A DNA stretch of 64,000 bases from Protula sp. h YS-2021 (taxonomy: Eukaryota; Annelida; Polychaeta; Sabellida; Serpulidae): assembly GCA_949752745.1 (NCBI GenBank), contig OX457025.1:96785804-96849803 (forward strand), in the 5' to 3' direction. Position numbers and translations under genes: made by a program. The notes under the pieces are model-generated. The model saw nothing but the letters and a program-made list of their open reading frames with translations. It was not told the origin of the DNA and made no database searches. Position 1 is the first letter of the stretch; every line of letters starts with the position of its first letter. This document shows positions 11,600 through 24,562 of this stretch, piece after piece.

Positions 11600-11712
11600 G
11601 GTCTGGGACAATTCCCCCAGACAACTTCCCGCTCCGACAATCCCGACCTCCCCGAACAATTCCCCCCCCCCCCCGTAGGACAATTCCTCTCGAGGACTAT
11701 TCCTACCCCACT
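11600..11712. repeat. Degenerate array of GACAATTCCC motifs
   Basis: Several imperfect copies of GGACAATTCCC / GAACAATTCCC spaced about 15-20 bp, with a C10 run at about 11665. Similar arrays occur at about 34890, 35870, 36540, 37195, 38180, 38840, 39565 and 40105, always near the hairpin motif. Confidence 0.75.
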
Positions 11713-12119
11713 TAATTTTTTTTACTTTGAATACCAAAATAGAAATAAAACAACCAGGTATCTGTCACTTATTTCTTTAGAAAATACCTTAAAATTAAAA
11801 AAGCAAAATTCTTCTGCATGCAGCGAAAGTCTTTTCTGCCATTTAAAACCGGATGTTGTTGACAATTCCACGCACATAGTAAACAATCCGTCGGTTTTCG
11901 AAGTCTCGGGCTATTTGACGAATGCTCTGCGCAGAGTCGGCGTACTGGCGACGTGGTGGGTCGAGCAAAGAGCCAATCACATGCACCGCGGACATTACGG
12001 CGGATCCGATCGATGTACACGTAAAAACTAACAACTCCAGTAAAACCTGGTTAAGCCTGGTAACTAAAATTTTTACTATTTTGAGTAAATTAAAAGCAAT
12101 AAATAAGATAAGTTTATAA

Positions 12120-14150
12120 ATTAGTTGCAGCTCCTAGGTTTTAAGTAGGGGAATGGGCTGTAAAAGCATACCTAAAATCCCGAGAATTTTCTTTATTAGC
12201 ATTTAACTTAGCTAAGATTTAGATGGATGCTAAAGGGGGTATAAGGCATGGATATACAAAAGAATGATCGAACACATATTTACAATGCATACAAGCCTGG
12301 TGTCTAAAGGTAAAACCTAGTAGCCACAATGTTTTACTGTTTTGAGTAAATTAAAATCAATAATTAAGGTAAGTTTATAAATTAGTTGCAGCTACTAGGT
12401 TTTAAGTAATAAGTAGTAAGAATTTTTGCTTATTTCTTTGTGGTGGAAAAGTGGTCGGTCGCAAAGTGACCGGTTGCAAAACGATCTACACCCATTTCTC
12501 ATCGTTAACATTTTTCAACGATTCATAGTACAATCGTGAATTTATATTTAAAACAAAAATGATATTTTAAGACACCACTACCCTGTTCAAGTGTAGTGCA
12601 TATTCAAGTGTAGTTTCATAGCCGCCTTTTGCAACCTATTCAGCGTTAGCAGACCTAAATAGATACACACGCGTTCTATTCCATGCCCAAAGTGGGGGAA
12701 AGAACGAAATCATCGCGAGACACGCCAAGGTCTGAGGGCGCAGAGACGGTGGCAATGCCTGACAAGGAACAACGTCAAGCTACCTCATCGCAACATCAGC
12801 GTGCCGAAGACATGCCATGAGTACGGGATGACACGACGAGCGTGTATTGCGCGATCATCAGGAGTTATCAGAGCGGGGACCTTGCGTTTCTCTACCCAAT
12901 GGCACATTATGACAATTTAGTTCACAGTGACATCATACTATGACATGAGAATGTGATTGTTGTTAAGTCACAGTGAGATCACAGTAAGGTCAAATTGTTG
13001 ACTGGGCGCAAGACATGATATATTTAGTGATTAAATATACTGGGTGCTATCCGCCCGATGCCGAATTGATCAAGCCACTACCATTTTTGAGAGTGTTAAA
13101 AAACAGAAGTGAAATATGATGTACCGTTTTATTTGTGTTTCACACAGATAGTTTTCAACCATGAAGCAATGACGCATTGCTTGTTACTTATATTTAACCC
13201 CAAACCTTTAAATACAGGCACATAGGCAATAAATATTAAGAACAAAAATACATATATAACGTGATACATAAAATCTCCCTATCCCCGAAAAAATATCACA
13301 AAAGGTGTTATTATAGGGATAGCTCATGGGCTGGTTGCTTCTATGGGATTCGAGCAGGCGTACAATTCCCTTTTTCGTGAATTTCCTTCGTGATCTTTAA
13401 GTCTTTTAGAGCGCGCTGGAGATTTTGGGCCATTCCTTCAGTGCGTGCGTGAAAATTTGTTACTCTTTTATCCCCTCTCCCCCTATGTATGCCAAAAATT
13501 GAGCCTTCATTATAGAGTTTAACAATAACGTACTCAAACGGATAGACATCCCCCCCTTCTCTTTTTGCGCACGTGCGAAATGGATGTCCACTTTCATGTA
13601 GACTTACATATTATATTTTATTTTACAGTTTTCATAATTATTTGTGGGGCCCTACATTTGGAAGGAACACTGTCACAATCGTTCACAAGCAAAGCATTGA
13701 GTATGTCAAGAAATGTTTTTATCCAAAGAATATACATGAATCCTACCTATTTTCTTTTTTCGAGCATGGTCTACCTAAGTCTGGTATTGGGGAACTACAA
13801 AAAATGAAACGTTAAACCTACGCTATCACAGTCGATAAGCATACTCAAAATTCTTATTTGAGAATAGTAGGGGTGTGCCAGTTTCAGCGAAATCCGAGCA
13901 AAATTTCTCTGTCGGTTGATAACCGAAAACCGAATTCCAAAATTTCGGTTCTGTTCGGTTGTTTTTTTTTAATTTAATACTGTACTCAAATAAAATGTGA
14001 AGAAGGAATTATGTGGTCGTTGGAACGCTGACAAAAAAGGGGTTACACTGCAATGAAGCGACATTCTGCTGCCTACGTAGTTGCGTAGCGACGACATACT
14101 TAAGGGCCCGCAAACTTGAAAGACTGGGTACTTTTAAGACAAGTGTTCCA
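12120..14150. other. Non-coding DNA shared by both arms
   Basis: The segment 12120-12420 corresponds to the locus that is expanded to several kilobases in the right arm (34530-39130). The rest pairs with about 32750-34500. No supported exon is seen; open frames near 13565-13815 are not preserved in frame in the partner. Confidence 0.5.
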
Positions 14151-16023
14151 TCACCCTTCAACTTTATCAACTAGGTTAACCTGCTGTTTCTTTGGTAACA
14201 GTACCTCAAGATTTTTATTTATGTTCATGTGCACTGTCTTTCTTTCGTTGGTCACTTTAGCTTGTATCTTTTTGTACTGTTCATCTTGGGGTAAGATTTC
14301 GATACTCTTTGCGGATTTCATGCCGAGGAATTCTATAATCTTCGCCTTGCCTGAAAGGAAAGAAGTGGACATTTAAAATTTAAACAATTGACACCGTAAT
14401 GGACAGATATGTATATCAATATTTTAGAATAACTAAACCGCCCAGATAAATTTTCCTATAACTTACAAATTACAAGCTATAATGATTTCTAAGAACAGAT
14501 CATCCTGAAAAGTCCTTTAAACTATTTATAATTTTAAATATCTATAATTTTGTTTGGTGCAATGAGTGAGACCCATACTAGGATAAGGCCCTTCACTGCA
14601 ATAGTATCTTCTGCAGACCACTTGACAGCAGATCAAGTACCTAAAAGGGAAACACAATGCCTGACTACATAAAAATAAAACAACATGCCAAAAAAAATGT
14701 TGATTTTCAAAACCCTAAACTGCTGTAAAACTAACCTTGAACGACTTCAAACAGTGACTTAATACTAACGTCGAAGCAAAAATTGTACCAATTGGCCCAT
14801 CAAAATTGGACATCTGAAAATATTGGCACAATTTAACTGCTTCAAGAAGAGATTCTAACGGTTTTTTGTACGTTAAAAGACAAATTAACAAACAGTATAT
14901 TTAATTCTAACATGTCGGAGTTGTTTATTGTAAGGTTTGCCCAGACACTGGGGATCATATTGTGGCGCCTATTTGTCTTTTATTTGGCGAAAATCCTTAC
15001 AATCGCTTTGAAACTGTAGCTTGAAATGAATAAATCAATGTTTCGATACCTTTTGTTTTCTCAACATGTTTTCTAGCGATGGAAATCTCTTCTTCCCCCT
15101 GAAGCATTGGCTCATATTCGCCTAAGTTAATTCAGATTTATTATATATCATAGTGATAATGTCATCTTTTTAGCCCATCTAGAGAATCATACCCCAGATT
15201 GTTGTGAATATTTAGTACGTATGCAAAAATTTATCAATTTCCGATCCCCCTTGTGCGCAATGCGTACGCTTTGGACCACACCCCCTGCCCACTGTACGCA
15301 CGTACGCTTAGTAAAATGCAATATTCATATGTATATTGAAAGTTCTCTTGAAAGGGTAGAAATAAGTAGAGTACAATAAAAGTAAGATGCAAATTGTCCT
15401 TCCAAAAACTGAAAGCTCTTCAATTTTTATGGAATACAGAGTGTGTACCCTCTTTCATGAAATATTGAATTTGATGTTTGTCTTACTGTTAATCCCTATA
15501 TTGAACCAATTAAATTAATGAAACCAATCAACAGTAAAGAAAATATACCCGTCCATACGCAACTGTAAACGACGATCAATTTCTGAATAACATTATTCAG
15601 TTTACCTTCACATTTCCAGTGGACTTTTCTTTAGCAGCAAGAAGCTAAAAATTATAAAGAAGAATAAACGATCACTTTGTTTCAAATAATATTTTAAGAT
15701 AACAATTTTTAAATCTTATCTTACCTCCTCATCGAAGTTAACGTCATTTAGGTCTACCAAAATTTTGGGTCTCCCTAACATTTATAAATTAGCAAATAAC
15801 CTCTCTCAAAGTGGCACATTCTATATCTCTTATGAATGTATGTACATATTTTGCATGTACAAAGAATAAAAAGGGACCTCTGATTGGCAGCTCCACCCTA
15901 GCTTAATTTATAGGCCCAAAAATCCCATAAAACTTTTGAAGATAAAATATAAAAGTACAGATATTTCATAAATATTAAATAACGCACCATACGCTGAGCA
16001 TGAGCCATTTCGTCCGACTTCTC
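14151..16023 (-). pseudogene. Candidate multi-exon gene, left-arm copy (decayed)
   Basis: On the minus strand the DNA resembles a chain of short exons. From 5' to 3': 16023-15988 (36 nt, EKSDEMAHAQRM, AG before and GT after); 15774-15725 (50 nt, ending DLNDVNFDEE then GTAA); 15644-15606 (39 nt, LLAAKEKSTGNVK then GTAA); a frame around 14890-14740 with LESLLEAVKLCQYFQ, ending TTCAAG then GTTAGT; a short open piece near 14650-14590 reading VLDLLSSGLQKILLQ; and a 200-nt terminal exon 14350-14151 preceded by CTTTCAG and ending DKVEG-stop. The right arm has the same pieces. Exon phases do not all chain, and one acceptor is mutated here (TTTAAC for TTTAGC), so this copy is probably dead or the model is incomplete. 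I recognise no family. Confidence 0.4.
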
Positions 16024-16099
16024 CTGGAACTACAAAATAGTAATACTTCATACCAGATACGTACAATGACAGTACTTTTATTATATGCCTAAGGGGCCA

Positions 16100-17370
16100 T
16101 ACATTTAGGACGGATTTAAGGAGGGGGTGTCTAGACCAGTGCGGGCGCTAATGTTCAAATGCATAATAACGTAACTTTTGGCGTACAGGGGAAAGGGGGT
16201 GAAAATTTTTCAAATCTTTTGCGTTCATCCTGACTGGATGGCTACGAAAGATATCTTTTGTTTCAACCAATAGCCATATTATTTTGTCACAAAAGTAACA
16301 GTCATCACAACAAACAACAAGCTGATTTTGATATACAAAGAAGTCCAAAGTATCTTCAATTATTTTTTTTGATGAGTTCTTTTTTTTTGCAAACAACAAA
16401 AATCCATTTTTAGAAGCTATATAAACAATGTTCTACAACTGATTTTTAACAATGGAACTGTAGTACAGTCTTACAGACGAAGCTGAGTCTTAACTTGCGA
16501 GATCTTGCAACAGAAAAGATTTTAAATAAAAAACACATACATGTTAAGAAACACAAAATCCCCTGGATAGCATATTTGTTTGTGTTAGTGCAATAAATTT
16601 TAGGTTTTAAAAACAAAGTTTTATTCTCCTTAATTATATGGCTACCTTTCAAAATGAGTGATACCGCACGTAAAATCTCTTGTTTACCCATCCTAAAGCT
16701 TTCAGAAAATCTACTTCGCAGAAAAACAAAATTCCGTTCTTTTCGCCACAGACATAAGTTGGATTTCAAGGCCAAAAGACTGGCAAAAGGATAAGGTGGC
16801 CTTAAAATTTTTCTTCATTAATATACATGATGTAGCGTACTTTAGGATGAGTACTCATGTTCTAAAAACAAAAATTAAAACAGCATGTTCAATATCAGTC
16901 ATTTGATAATGAAGGAGGACAGAAAATCGATGAGAAATATATACCAGCGTCCTGATTGCTTGATTGACTGATTAGTTTAACGACACTAGCCCCCCATTAA
17001 GGTAATATTGTGTCAGCTCTATAACAATAGGGCAACTCATTCCATGTTCTTTCGATAACTTATGTGTCTGCTTAATATAACTTGATGTTTGCCGGAATGT
17101 GTTGCTGGGTGGTGTGGTATGTGGTTCGAAGATGATAGAATGTATGTTTATCGGTGACCAAACTGTTGTTATGATACCTATTTGTCGCGTATCGTACTGC
17201 CCTCCCGCTGCACTGACTCTAATTTGGAGATATGGCACTCTAGGTGGGGATCACACCTGACAAGCGACTTCTTTAAGTCTTTAGAAATTCTATCACCTAG
17301 ATGGGTTGTTGAATCGGCTGTCTAAATTACTGTGTTTTTCAATGAATATTTATTTAGTTGTGGATACCGC
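16100..17370. other. Shared non-coding DNA with broken open frames
   Basis: This pairs with about 29940-31250. Some stretches look protein-like (for example DTLDFFVYQNQLVVCCDDCY on the minus strand, also in the right arm). Single-base indels between arms (for example one fewer A near 16757) break frames in one copy or the other. No domain was recognised. Confidence 0.4.
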
Positions 17371-17374
17371 TTTT

Positions 17375-17635
17375 TTAAATAGTGCGCACAAAACAATTGT
17401 CCGCATTGAATTCCATTAGCCAATCGTTCTCCCAAGAATTCAAGGCTTCTAAATCTTGCTGTACAATTAGATGACCACGTTCATCTCTAATCTCACAAAA
17501 ACACACACAGTCGTCAGCAAACAAACGGACTGATGGCTGGGATCGAAGTGGGAGGTCATTAATGAAAATGAGAAAAGTGGTGGGACTTAGTACGGTGTTT
17601 TGTTGGACACCAGAAAGCACGGATACACAAATCAC
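17375..17635 (-). pseudogene. Non-LTR reverse transcriptase fragment, left copy
   Basis: An 86-residue minus-strand frame contains NTVLSPTTFLIFINDLP and VRLFADDCVCF, matching the GxPQGTVLGPLLFLIFINDLP and YADD (here FADD) core of non-LTR reverse transcriptases. The usual GVPQG is degraded to GVQQN. Only the palm core remains, with no endonuclease or C-terminal part, so it is a truncated relic. The plus-strand partner is at 29668-29928, which means the insertion predates the palindrome or the divergence of the two copies. Confidence 0.8.
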
Positions 17636-18559
17636 TGTCTTCGCGACACGTGCGTCACTAATTTAGATGAAACCTTTGATGCAAGGCAAATTATGATTGT
17701 AACTTTGCATAAATCGGAGGCTAGCATTCGGCCCTGCGCAACACAGAAATGTGGAAAAAAAGAGCAATGGAGAGCAAAATCAGATCTTCCCGTGGCCTAA
17801 CTGGCAAATCGTGTGAAAAGGAACAAACCTCGAGAAAAGTGCTTGCTGAAGGAAGAAAGCTATGGAAAAAATGGTTAATATAATAACGCAGAGAATTTTG
17901 CTTCAGTCAAGGCAGTTCGAAAAGTAGATAATGAACAGCAATTTGATTTGGGCATTGATATTGATATTCTTTTGGAGGTCGGTGATTTCTTAGATTTGTT
18001 CGAGACTACTGGTGTAATATCAAATCGTTTCACAACTGCACCGTAACAATCAATATCAACATAAACAGAAGTTAATGCTCGACTCGTAAGGTCAGGGAGA
18101 CTCCGTAATAGTGGTACATTTTGTGTGCGATCTTTTCTGTTTTGTCAACATTCACCAGAGAGTTTACAAATATTGTTATTTTGTGCTGATGTTTTTATTG
18201 ACAATGTTATCATCGTGAAAGTCCCAATCTGAGAGGTCACGGCACCTAAAGCAAAGGCAAGAGAATGAAAAAGTGATTCTCCGCAGCGACATTGACATGG
18301 TTTATTTCCAATAAAGTGACAACGTCATATCTTTAAGTTTGTGTAGAGAGGGGAATGGCATGGAAAGAGTAGAAACAACCAGGTAAAGTTCACCGCCTCG
18401 TAACTCTGAAAGGCAAATTTCAGTATTCCGTTTCTTGGCTGAACGAGAACAATCCAATAAAGATCGATATTAAGCTTCTAACAGACCTCAAGAACCAATT
18501 GTGATAAAACAAAGAGAATATGACAAACATTTTGTTGAAAAGATACAAAGATAACCCTT

Positions 18560-18870
18560 AGAGAGACCTAATATGAAAATAAGTAAACAGGGGGACCAAA
18601 TGTTCATAGGTTATTTTTGCTGGTATATAACCCTAACAAAACACTTTGGGAGACCATACTCAGAATATGCCAACAGAGATGGACCTTTCGTATATCTTAA
18701 AAGACACTGAAGTTAACAGCTAGAGAGACCATACATGAAAAAAGGGTAAATGGGGAGACGAAATGTGCATCATATACATTCACTCATATATACATAACCC
18801 TAAAATACGACTTTGGGAGACCATAAACAGAATATGCCAACATAGGTAGAGCTTTTTATATCTTAAGCAG
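18560..18870. repeat. Satellite-like GGAGACC repeat, two units, left arm
   Basis: Two diverged units of about 180 bp each contain GAGAGACC, a TGAAAA-rich stretch, GTAAA(C/T)(A/G)GGG(G/A)GAC and CAGAATATGCCAACA. The right-arm partner is at about 28400-28720, and related units appear at 47880-48365. Confidence 0.8.
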
Positions 18871-18879
18871 GGCTTGAAA

Positions 18880-20225
18880 TTCTTCTGGGAGGTAGCAAAT
18901 ATTTGTATATCTCTCTGCCAGAGCTACGAAGCATTTTATTGTTCCACTAACAGGGGTCAACTTCATATGCTTTGAGGCACGAATCCTGCATACCAGTCCC
19001 TACTATTCAAACAGTTACAGAAAGTGCATGCCCATGCACCCTTTTGTAGCTTCCACATCCACCTGTCAAATCATTCTGGCCTTTAAATGTTACGTGACCC
19101 AAGTCAAGTGACTAAATATTTAAATGAAGGGGTTGTGGGTTTTTGTAAAATATATACTAAAATAGTTCATAGATGCAGAATTACGTATAAAATTAGTTTG
19201 TACACCCATAATATTTGACTTTCGTTGACCACAACATCCGCCACCGTATATATATACACAAGATATCAGTACCTGGCCGTATGGCCGTGCAGATCACGCA
19301 TGTTCCTCCACTTTAGACTTTTTCAATGCACCTGGTTATTAATTATGATTGATCTCACTTTCAAATCTTAACAATGGTAAACTAAGAAAAAGCACACATT
19401 TATTTCAGTGGCACCGTTATCGTGAAACTACTCGCACACGGACACTTTACCGTAAAACAACCTGCTACTGTTTCCGTTTCACTTCACTTCCACACTTCAC
19501 AGAAACCAAAGAAAAAATAATAATAATACCGCAGCGTATATTTCACTATGTATTCACTGAAATCACTAGCTCACCTCCCCCCCCCCCAAAAAAAAAAAAC
19601 AACGATAACGGGGAGGGGGGGTTACGACTGACCTTACGGTCAAAATAGAGTTACCTTTGATCAACAGGCGGTCACTTTTGAATTTGTTTTCTTTCTTTTT
19701 TTTTTGTTACTGGAATCAACCCACCACTGCATGAACACAGCTTTGACTGACGATAGACGGAGCTTCAAATCGGCCGTTCCTCAAAACCACAGGTTTCACG
19801 AATTGATTTTAGTTGGCAACGCCTCTTGTATATCAGCCCATTGCTTCACCCAATTCATTTAAATAACTGAAATAATTCTAGCTTACATTAAAATATAACA
19901 ATAACGAGGGGGGAGGGGTTAACACTGACCCTCAGGTCAACATTTAATTAAATTTGATCAACAGGCAGTAACCTCTGAATGTTTTTTACGAAGGGGATAC
20001 GGCCACTTACCGAACTAACCTACACCTAACGCACCACCAAAGCAACTGTCTTGTTTTTTTATAAAACAAGGCGACTTAGCATATCTGCCCTACACTGGGA
20101 TACACCTTTGCTGTGAATCGACACCTAAACACACTGACTGAAGGGAAACGCAGCTCTCATTTAATAACCGTCACTGAAAGCCACAGGCTTCTCGAATCGA
20201 TTTTTTTAACAACAGGCCTTCACTT
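18880..20225. other. Shared non-coding DNA at inner end of left arm
   Basis: This pairs with about 26731-28400. It contains diverged internal repeats built around GATCAACAGGC and AACGCACC, plus C9A10 and other homopolymer runs near 19577. The right-arm version has an additional block of these repeats. No exon was recognised. Confidence 0.5.
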
Positions 20226-21078
20226 GTTGAAAAAAGGGTACGAGCCTAACGCACCCTTCCCCCTCCCTTGGATACGCTTCTGCTGTTCTTCTGATTAGTG
20301 GCCATCGATGACATACACACAGAAATATCGTGGCGTCGACCTCTGACATTAACATTAACTTAAACAGAGCCTAAGCGATCCCCCCACCCTTCATGTGTAC
20401 GTAGAATCCCTGTCACTCCGCCGTGTATAGTACAGACCTCTGTTCCCCCCCCCTCTCCATCGCCCCCACTCGAATCCTCAATTGTGTACCTATTCATAGA
20501 TCGTTCCTTATTTTCCGTAGCGAAGGGTACGTGTCAAACATGTGATATGCAGACTACTACTGTGCAGACTGTACTGTACTGTTCAAAATAAACTCCTCCT
20601 CCCCCCCCCCCAAACCCTACCATAAAATTAAGGTTAAGATGTTTGAAATTATGAGTTTTTTAGCAACTTAAGATTCTTAATATTGTTTTTACAATTTATA
20701 CATGTTTTCGTCTTGATTTGAACACATTCTCGGTATTCATCAGCTGACCAATACTTAAATGATTTATACTCCCATTGATTACACTTGGGAATTTTCGATT
20801 TTATTGACTCCGTACGATTCGGTAAGGTTTTTTATTTTTTTTTTAGTTTTTTTCCACCTTGGATGATTTCCAGAAAACTCCTCCTGCGCTAGAGGATGAT
20901 GAGACGTCGTGAAATCCACAAATCTTTTTGAAGTGCAAGGTCGAATTGAGGTCAAAGTATGTTTTACCTCTAACTGGTATCCAGAAAGCTCCTCCCACAA
21001 GGTTTGACCTTGTGGGAGGAGACATTTAGCAAAGGTGTATAGGTTAATGAATCCTCGTGAAATCTCGTGAGTTCTCCT

Positions 21079-21790
21079 GACCTCCTCGGCCATGGTCAAG
21101 GCCAAAACATGGAAATTGACTATTTTCTCGAAAACGGTTAGAAACAGAGCGACTTTGAGCTTGTTGTTAAGACTTTATGTACGAGGCACCAGAGCGACTT
21201 TGACCTCCTCGGTCATGGTCAAGGTCAAAGCGCGGAAGTTGACAATTATCTCAAAAACGGTTCAAGGTAGAATGATTTTGAGCTTATTTTCGATCCTCTG
21301 GCCCCAACAGAAGTTAAATAAGAGGTACCCTGGTGACCTTGACCTCCGCGGTTATGGTCAAGGTTAAAAAGTGATCATTATCTCGAAAACGGTAGGAGAT
21401 GTAGCGCTTTTGAGCTTGTTTTCGATCATATTGGCTTAAAAGACGTCATATAACGGGTACCTATATCTCCTCGGTCATAGTCAAGGTCAAAAACCGGAAG
21501 CTGATCATTATATCACAAAAAGGATACATATAGAGCGATTTTGAGCTGTTATGGACTCTATTTGATAAAAGACGTTATGTTAGTGTACCTGGGCCACCCT
21601 TATCCCCTCGGTCATGGTCAAGCTCAAAAACCGGAAGTTCACCAGTCTCGAAAACGTTTAGATTTTGACCTTATTTTGATCATTTGTGCACAAAAGAAAT
21701 CACATTATATGTAGTTCGATGACCTTTTCATTCAATATAAAAATCCGGAAGCTGATAATTATCTCGAATCAGTTACAGATTTATTTTTGG
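21079..21790. repeat. ~130-bp diverged tandem repeat with TCAAGGTCA cores
   Basis: Units begin at about 21079, 21202, 21341, 21466, 21602 and 21720. Each opens with CCTCCTCGGTCATGGTCAAG followed by GTCAAA, then a CTCGAAAACGG motif and GATTTTGAGCTT. Divergence increases toward the right end. The TCAAGGTCA core equals the consensus extended nuclear-receptor half-site (ERR/SF-1 type), but the repeat is simpler to explain as a satellite of the TGACCTTGACC kind common in marine invertebrates. Confidence 0.88.
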
Positions 21791-22329
21791 CCATATATAT
21801 TGTGTCCCTGGCGTTCTACCATTGCAACTGGGTGCCATGTCTCTACCGTGTAGCGAAATTCGGTCTGTTACAATTGTGGATTTTTAATCCTTATAGTTTA
21901 CTGAATTCGTACTATTCGGTCAAATGTTTATATATGTTTTCTTGTTAATTTTTCAGCCATGAGCTTGTCTTGCGGTCTCCTTTAAGACGGTTAGGGCTAG
22001 GACGACCAAATTTGGCAGAGACATGCTCTAGTGTAGGATAGTTGGTGTACAGAAATTCACTAACATGTTATATGCAAAAATGGACATTGAATTTTTGCCA
22101 TTGAAGCCCTTTATAAGACAGATACACCCTGTGATACAATTAACAGAACAAGCTGTTGCTCTCTCCACTACAGACAAATAGTGAGTAAATATTGCGTGTT
22201 TGTGCCTTGTGCGGTATCTCTGCCGTTAGGCTGAGCTGCAAATATCTCAGCACGTATGCTCATTTCCACGTTTCGGGAGGTGCTCCAAGCACTTAGCTTA
22301 GTTAGAAGTCGGGAGACTGGCGCATAGGC

Positions 22330-22700
22330 GTCGCGAAAATATTAATCACATCATCATCTGGACAGTGACACTCTCAAGGAGTAGTGGTCGTCACTCCGTC
22401 AAAGTTCCCTTGGGTCATCAGGTAACGCAGAAGATGAAGTCAATTTTTATGAATGCATTTCAAAAGTAGGCGGTAAAAACAGGAGTGCTTCTGAATATCC
22501 CACACTTTCTGATTATCGCCAGTTTTCAAAGCGAGAAGTCATTACAATTACCATTACTATTCTTAGATTTCCTGTCAGTGATAACACGATTTATTTAAGT
22601 TGTGACTGTAGCATTGAAACACCCCAGCAATGAAACACCACATCATTGTATGGGCCCATCCAATGGCTGGGCTAAATCAATACAGAGGCTATTGAAACAG
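22330..22700. repeat. Dispersed repeat, also at 56136-56430 and 52545-52590
   Basis: The stretch CGAAAATATTAATCACATCA through GGAGTGCTTCTGAATAT matches 56145-56320 with moderate divergence. The following GGGCCCATCCAATGGCTGGGC matches the segment at 52553-52575. It is a medium-size interspersed repeat with no coding capacity seen. Confidence 0.75.
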
Positions 22701-23507
22701 CACATACAGTTTCGCCCATAACACACGACTCGGTGAAGGAAAACAGAGCGCACAGGGACTAGCCGCAGTAAAACATCTTTAACACTTGACAAGCCTTTGG
22801 CTTGCAAGGGTTATATGAATTTGTACGAGAAAAATTCGTCCGTTTCTTTTTCTTGACAGTTTTTCCGATTTTTTGTGTCTTCTTCTTCTCTGACACTATG
22901 GGCCCTACGACCATCAAACGTGGGACTTACGAAGAGCTTGATCTGAACATGTGCATGTCACTTTTTATTTTCGTCTCTGATTTCGTCTTCTTTGTTAAAA
23001 CGCCATGTGAAAAGAGTGGTTTTTGCAAGTAAATGCGCAGCAGTTAATGCACAGCACAGAACACAGTTGCTGAGCTTTGTGCGAGCTCTCACTGCGTAAA
23101 TAGATAACACGGCGTATGCCTGATCAGTCAATAAAACTTTAAATCAACAACAACTAAACACTTCTCGGGTTTATAAGACGTATCCAAGCTGTGTTGTTTG
23201 CAATATATTATTCAAGAAATAACCCACTAAAGGAAGTATTTTTGCGTTTTAATTTTTGTCAAGTGTTTAACATTTCGCTAGCGGAATGAACTTCTAGTTT
23301 TATATTTAGATTTGGGTGATATTTTTTTCTTGCTAAAATTGTTAATTGACGAAACAATGACTTGTATTCCCACCGCCCCCCCCCCCCCACCCCACCACCC
23401 AATATCTTGATCTCAATATCTTACAGTTTTTTTCCCATGAAATATATATAAATACATGTCTATTCAAAAATTGTTCCAGAATAAAGAGCTCCAAAATTTC
23501 TCTTTTT

Positions 23508-23510
<3 letters not shown>

Positions 23511-23583
<73 letters not shown>

Positions 23584-23660
23584 TATATATATATATATAT
23601 AAATATATTTATATATATATACATATATATACATATACATATACATATATATAGCCTAAT
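23511..23660. repeat. AT dinucleotide microsatellite
   Basis: A nearly pure (AT)n run of about 70 bases is followed by AT-rich imperfect repeats with interspersed AC/GC. It lies within about 40 bp of the geometric midpoint of the palindrome. A C10 run precedes it at about 23378. All open frames through it are IYIYIY translations and not genes. Confidence 0.95.
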
Positions 23661-24378
23661 GCTTGAGGAGACCTCACGTGCTGATTTATAAGGTTTAGAG
23701 AGACCGAAAAAATTCCGAGACCAGAACCAAATCTCCATATTTATAAGGCCTCCAGAAAACTCAGAAGTAGTCAATTCTTCTTAAATTTTTAAGACGGACA
23801 CTAAACTTAAGCATAATGTGTATAAGACATGACCAAAATGAAAAATTATGACTGAAAGACAAATTCGAAAAGTCGCCCTAAAGTCTACTCCTTGTATATT
23901 TCACAACCATATCAAAAAGCACTCAGGGAGACCATTTGTAATTGTCATTTTTGAACAAAATCGGCTGTATATGGGCAAACTAAAATTTTTCCCATATTTA
24001 GGGAAGTCTGCTCTATCATATGGAGAAGTTTCATGAAGGATGGACAAAAAAGTCTTTTTTTTTAATTCTTGACCGTAAATTCAACCTTCCTGAAAAATTA
24101 CACGTGCTTCGATTTGATTTGTCGAAAATCAAAACAAAAACACAATATCAAAACAAAAACAATTTTAAGGCTCATGCGCGAAAGATCTGTCGAGACGACA
24201 TTTTTATTGCATTTTGTCGCATGTTTCAGTAAGTATAAGTTATACCATTAAGAACAAGTTGTAGTGACAATCAATGTCAATAGTGGTACACTTGACTTGA
24301 ATAAACACTGGTAAGTGGTACATTAGGTAATATATTGGATGTTACATTTTCTAGAAAGTGGATACGACGTGACAGCAA

Positions 24379-24498
24379 ATAAGCCAATTCGAACTTTAGG
24401 GTCGTTTTTTTTCTATCATTTCTTTATATCCTTATCTCAACTGAATGAAGTCGAAACGCAAAAACTTTACGGCAAAAGTCAAAGTGCGAATTGGCTTA
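24379..24498. mobile_element. Small AGCCAATTCGCAC-family element, 120-bp deletion form
   Basis: It starts ATAAGCCAATTCGAACTTT and ends AAAGTGCGAATTGGCTTA, an inverted terminal repeat of about 18 bp. Internally it has the family motif ATCATTTCTTTATATCCTTA next to the right end. It appears to be an internally deleted copy of the ~345-bp form. Confidence 0.8.
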
Positions 24499-24562
24499 CT
24501 GGTTGATCAACATCATTTCCTCATCATAATCAGGAAGTATCTATGTTCTAACTCTACTGGTT

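Larger units (their letters stand above)
1..20225. repeat. Left arm of giant imperfect palindrome
   Basis: This whole block matches, in order, the reverse complement of the right arm at 26731-46044. Waypoints: 1-358 pairs with 45690-46044; 5206-5405 with 45412-45620; 8021-8395 with about 42200-42600; 11326-11346 with about 40440; 14151-14350 with 32549-32748; 17375-17635 with 29668-29928; 20160-20225 with 26731-26800. Small substitutions amount to roughly 3-6% in the stretches compared by eye. Two large insertions (433-5205 and 8669-9846) are absent from the right arm. Homology is still present at base 1, so the outer end lies outside the window. It could be a genomic inverted duplication or an assembly joining two haplotypes. 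Confidence 0.93.

Noticed and set aside
22802..23032. 76-residue frame on the plus strand
   Set aside because: It begins at a non-ATG codon; the internal ATG gives 44 residues with no domain, no partner and no splice evidence.
23342..23774. Several 60-104-residue frames of IYIYIY
   Set aside because: They are translations of an AT dinucleotide microsatellite in all frames and both strands.
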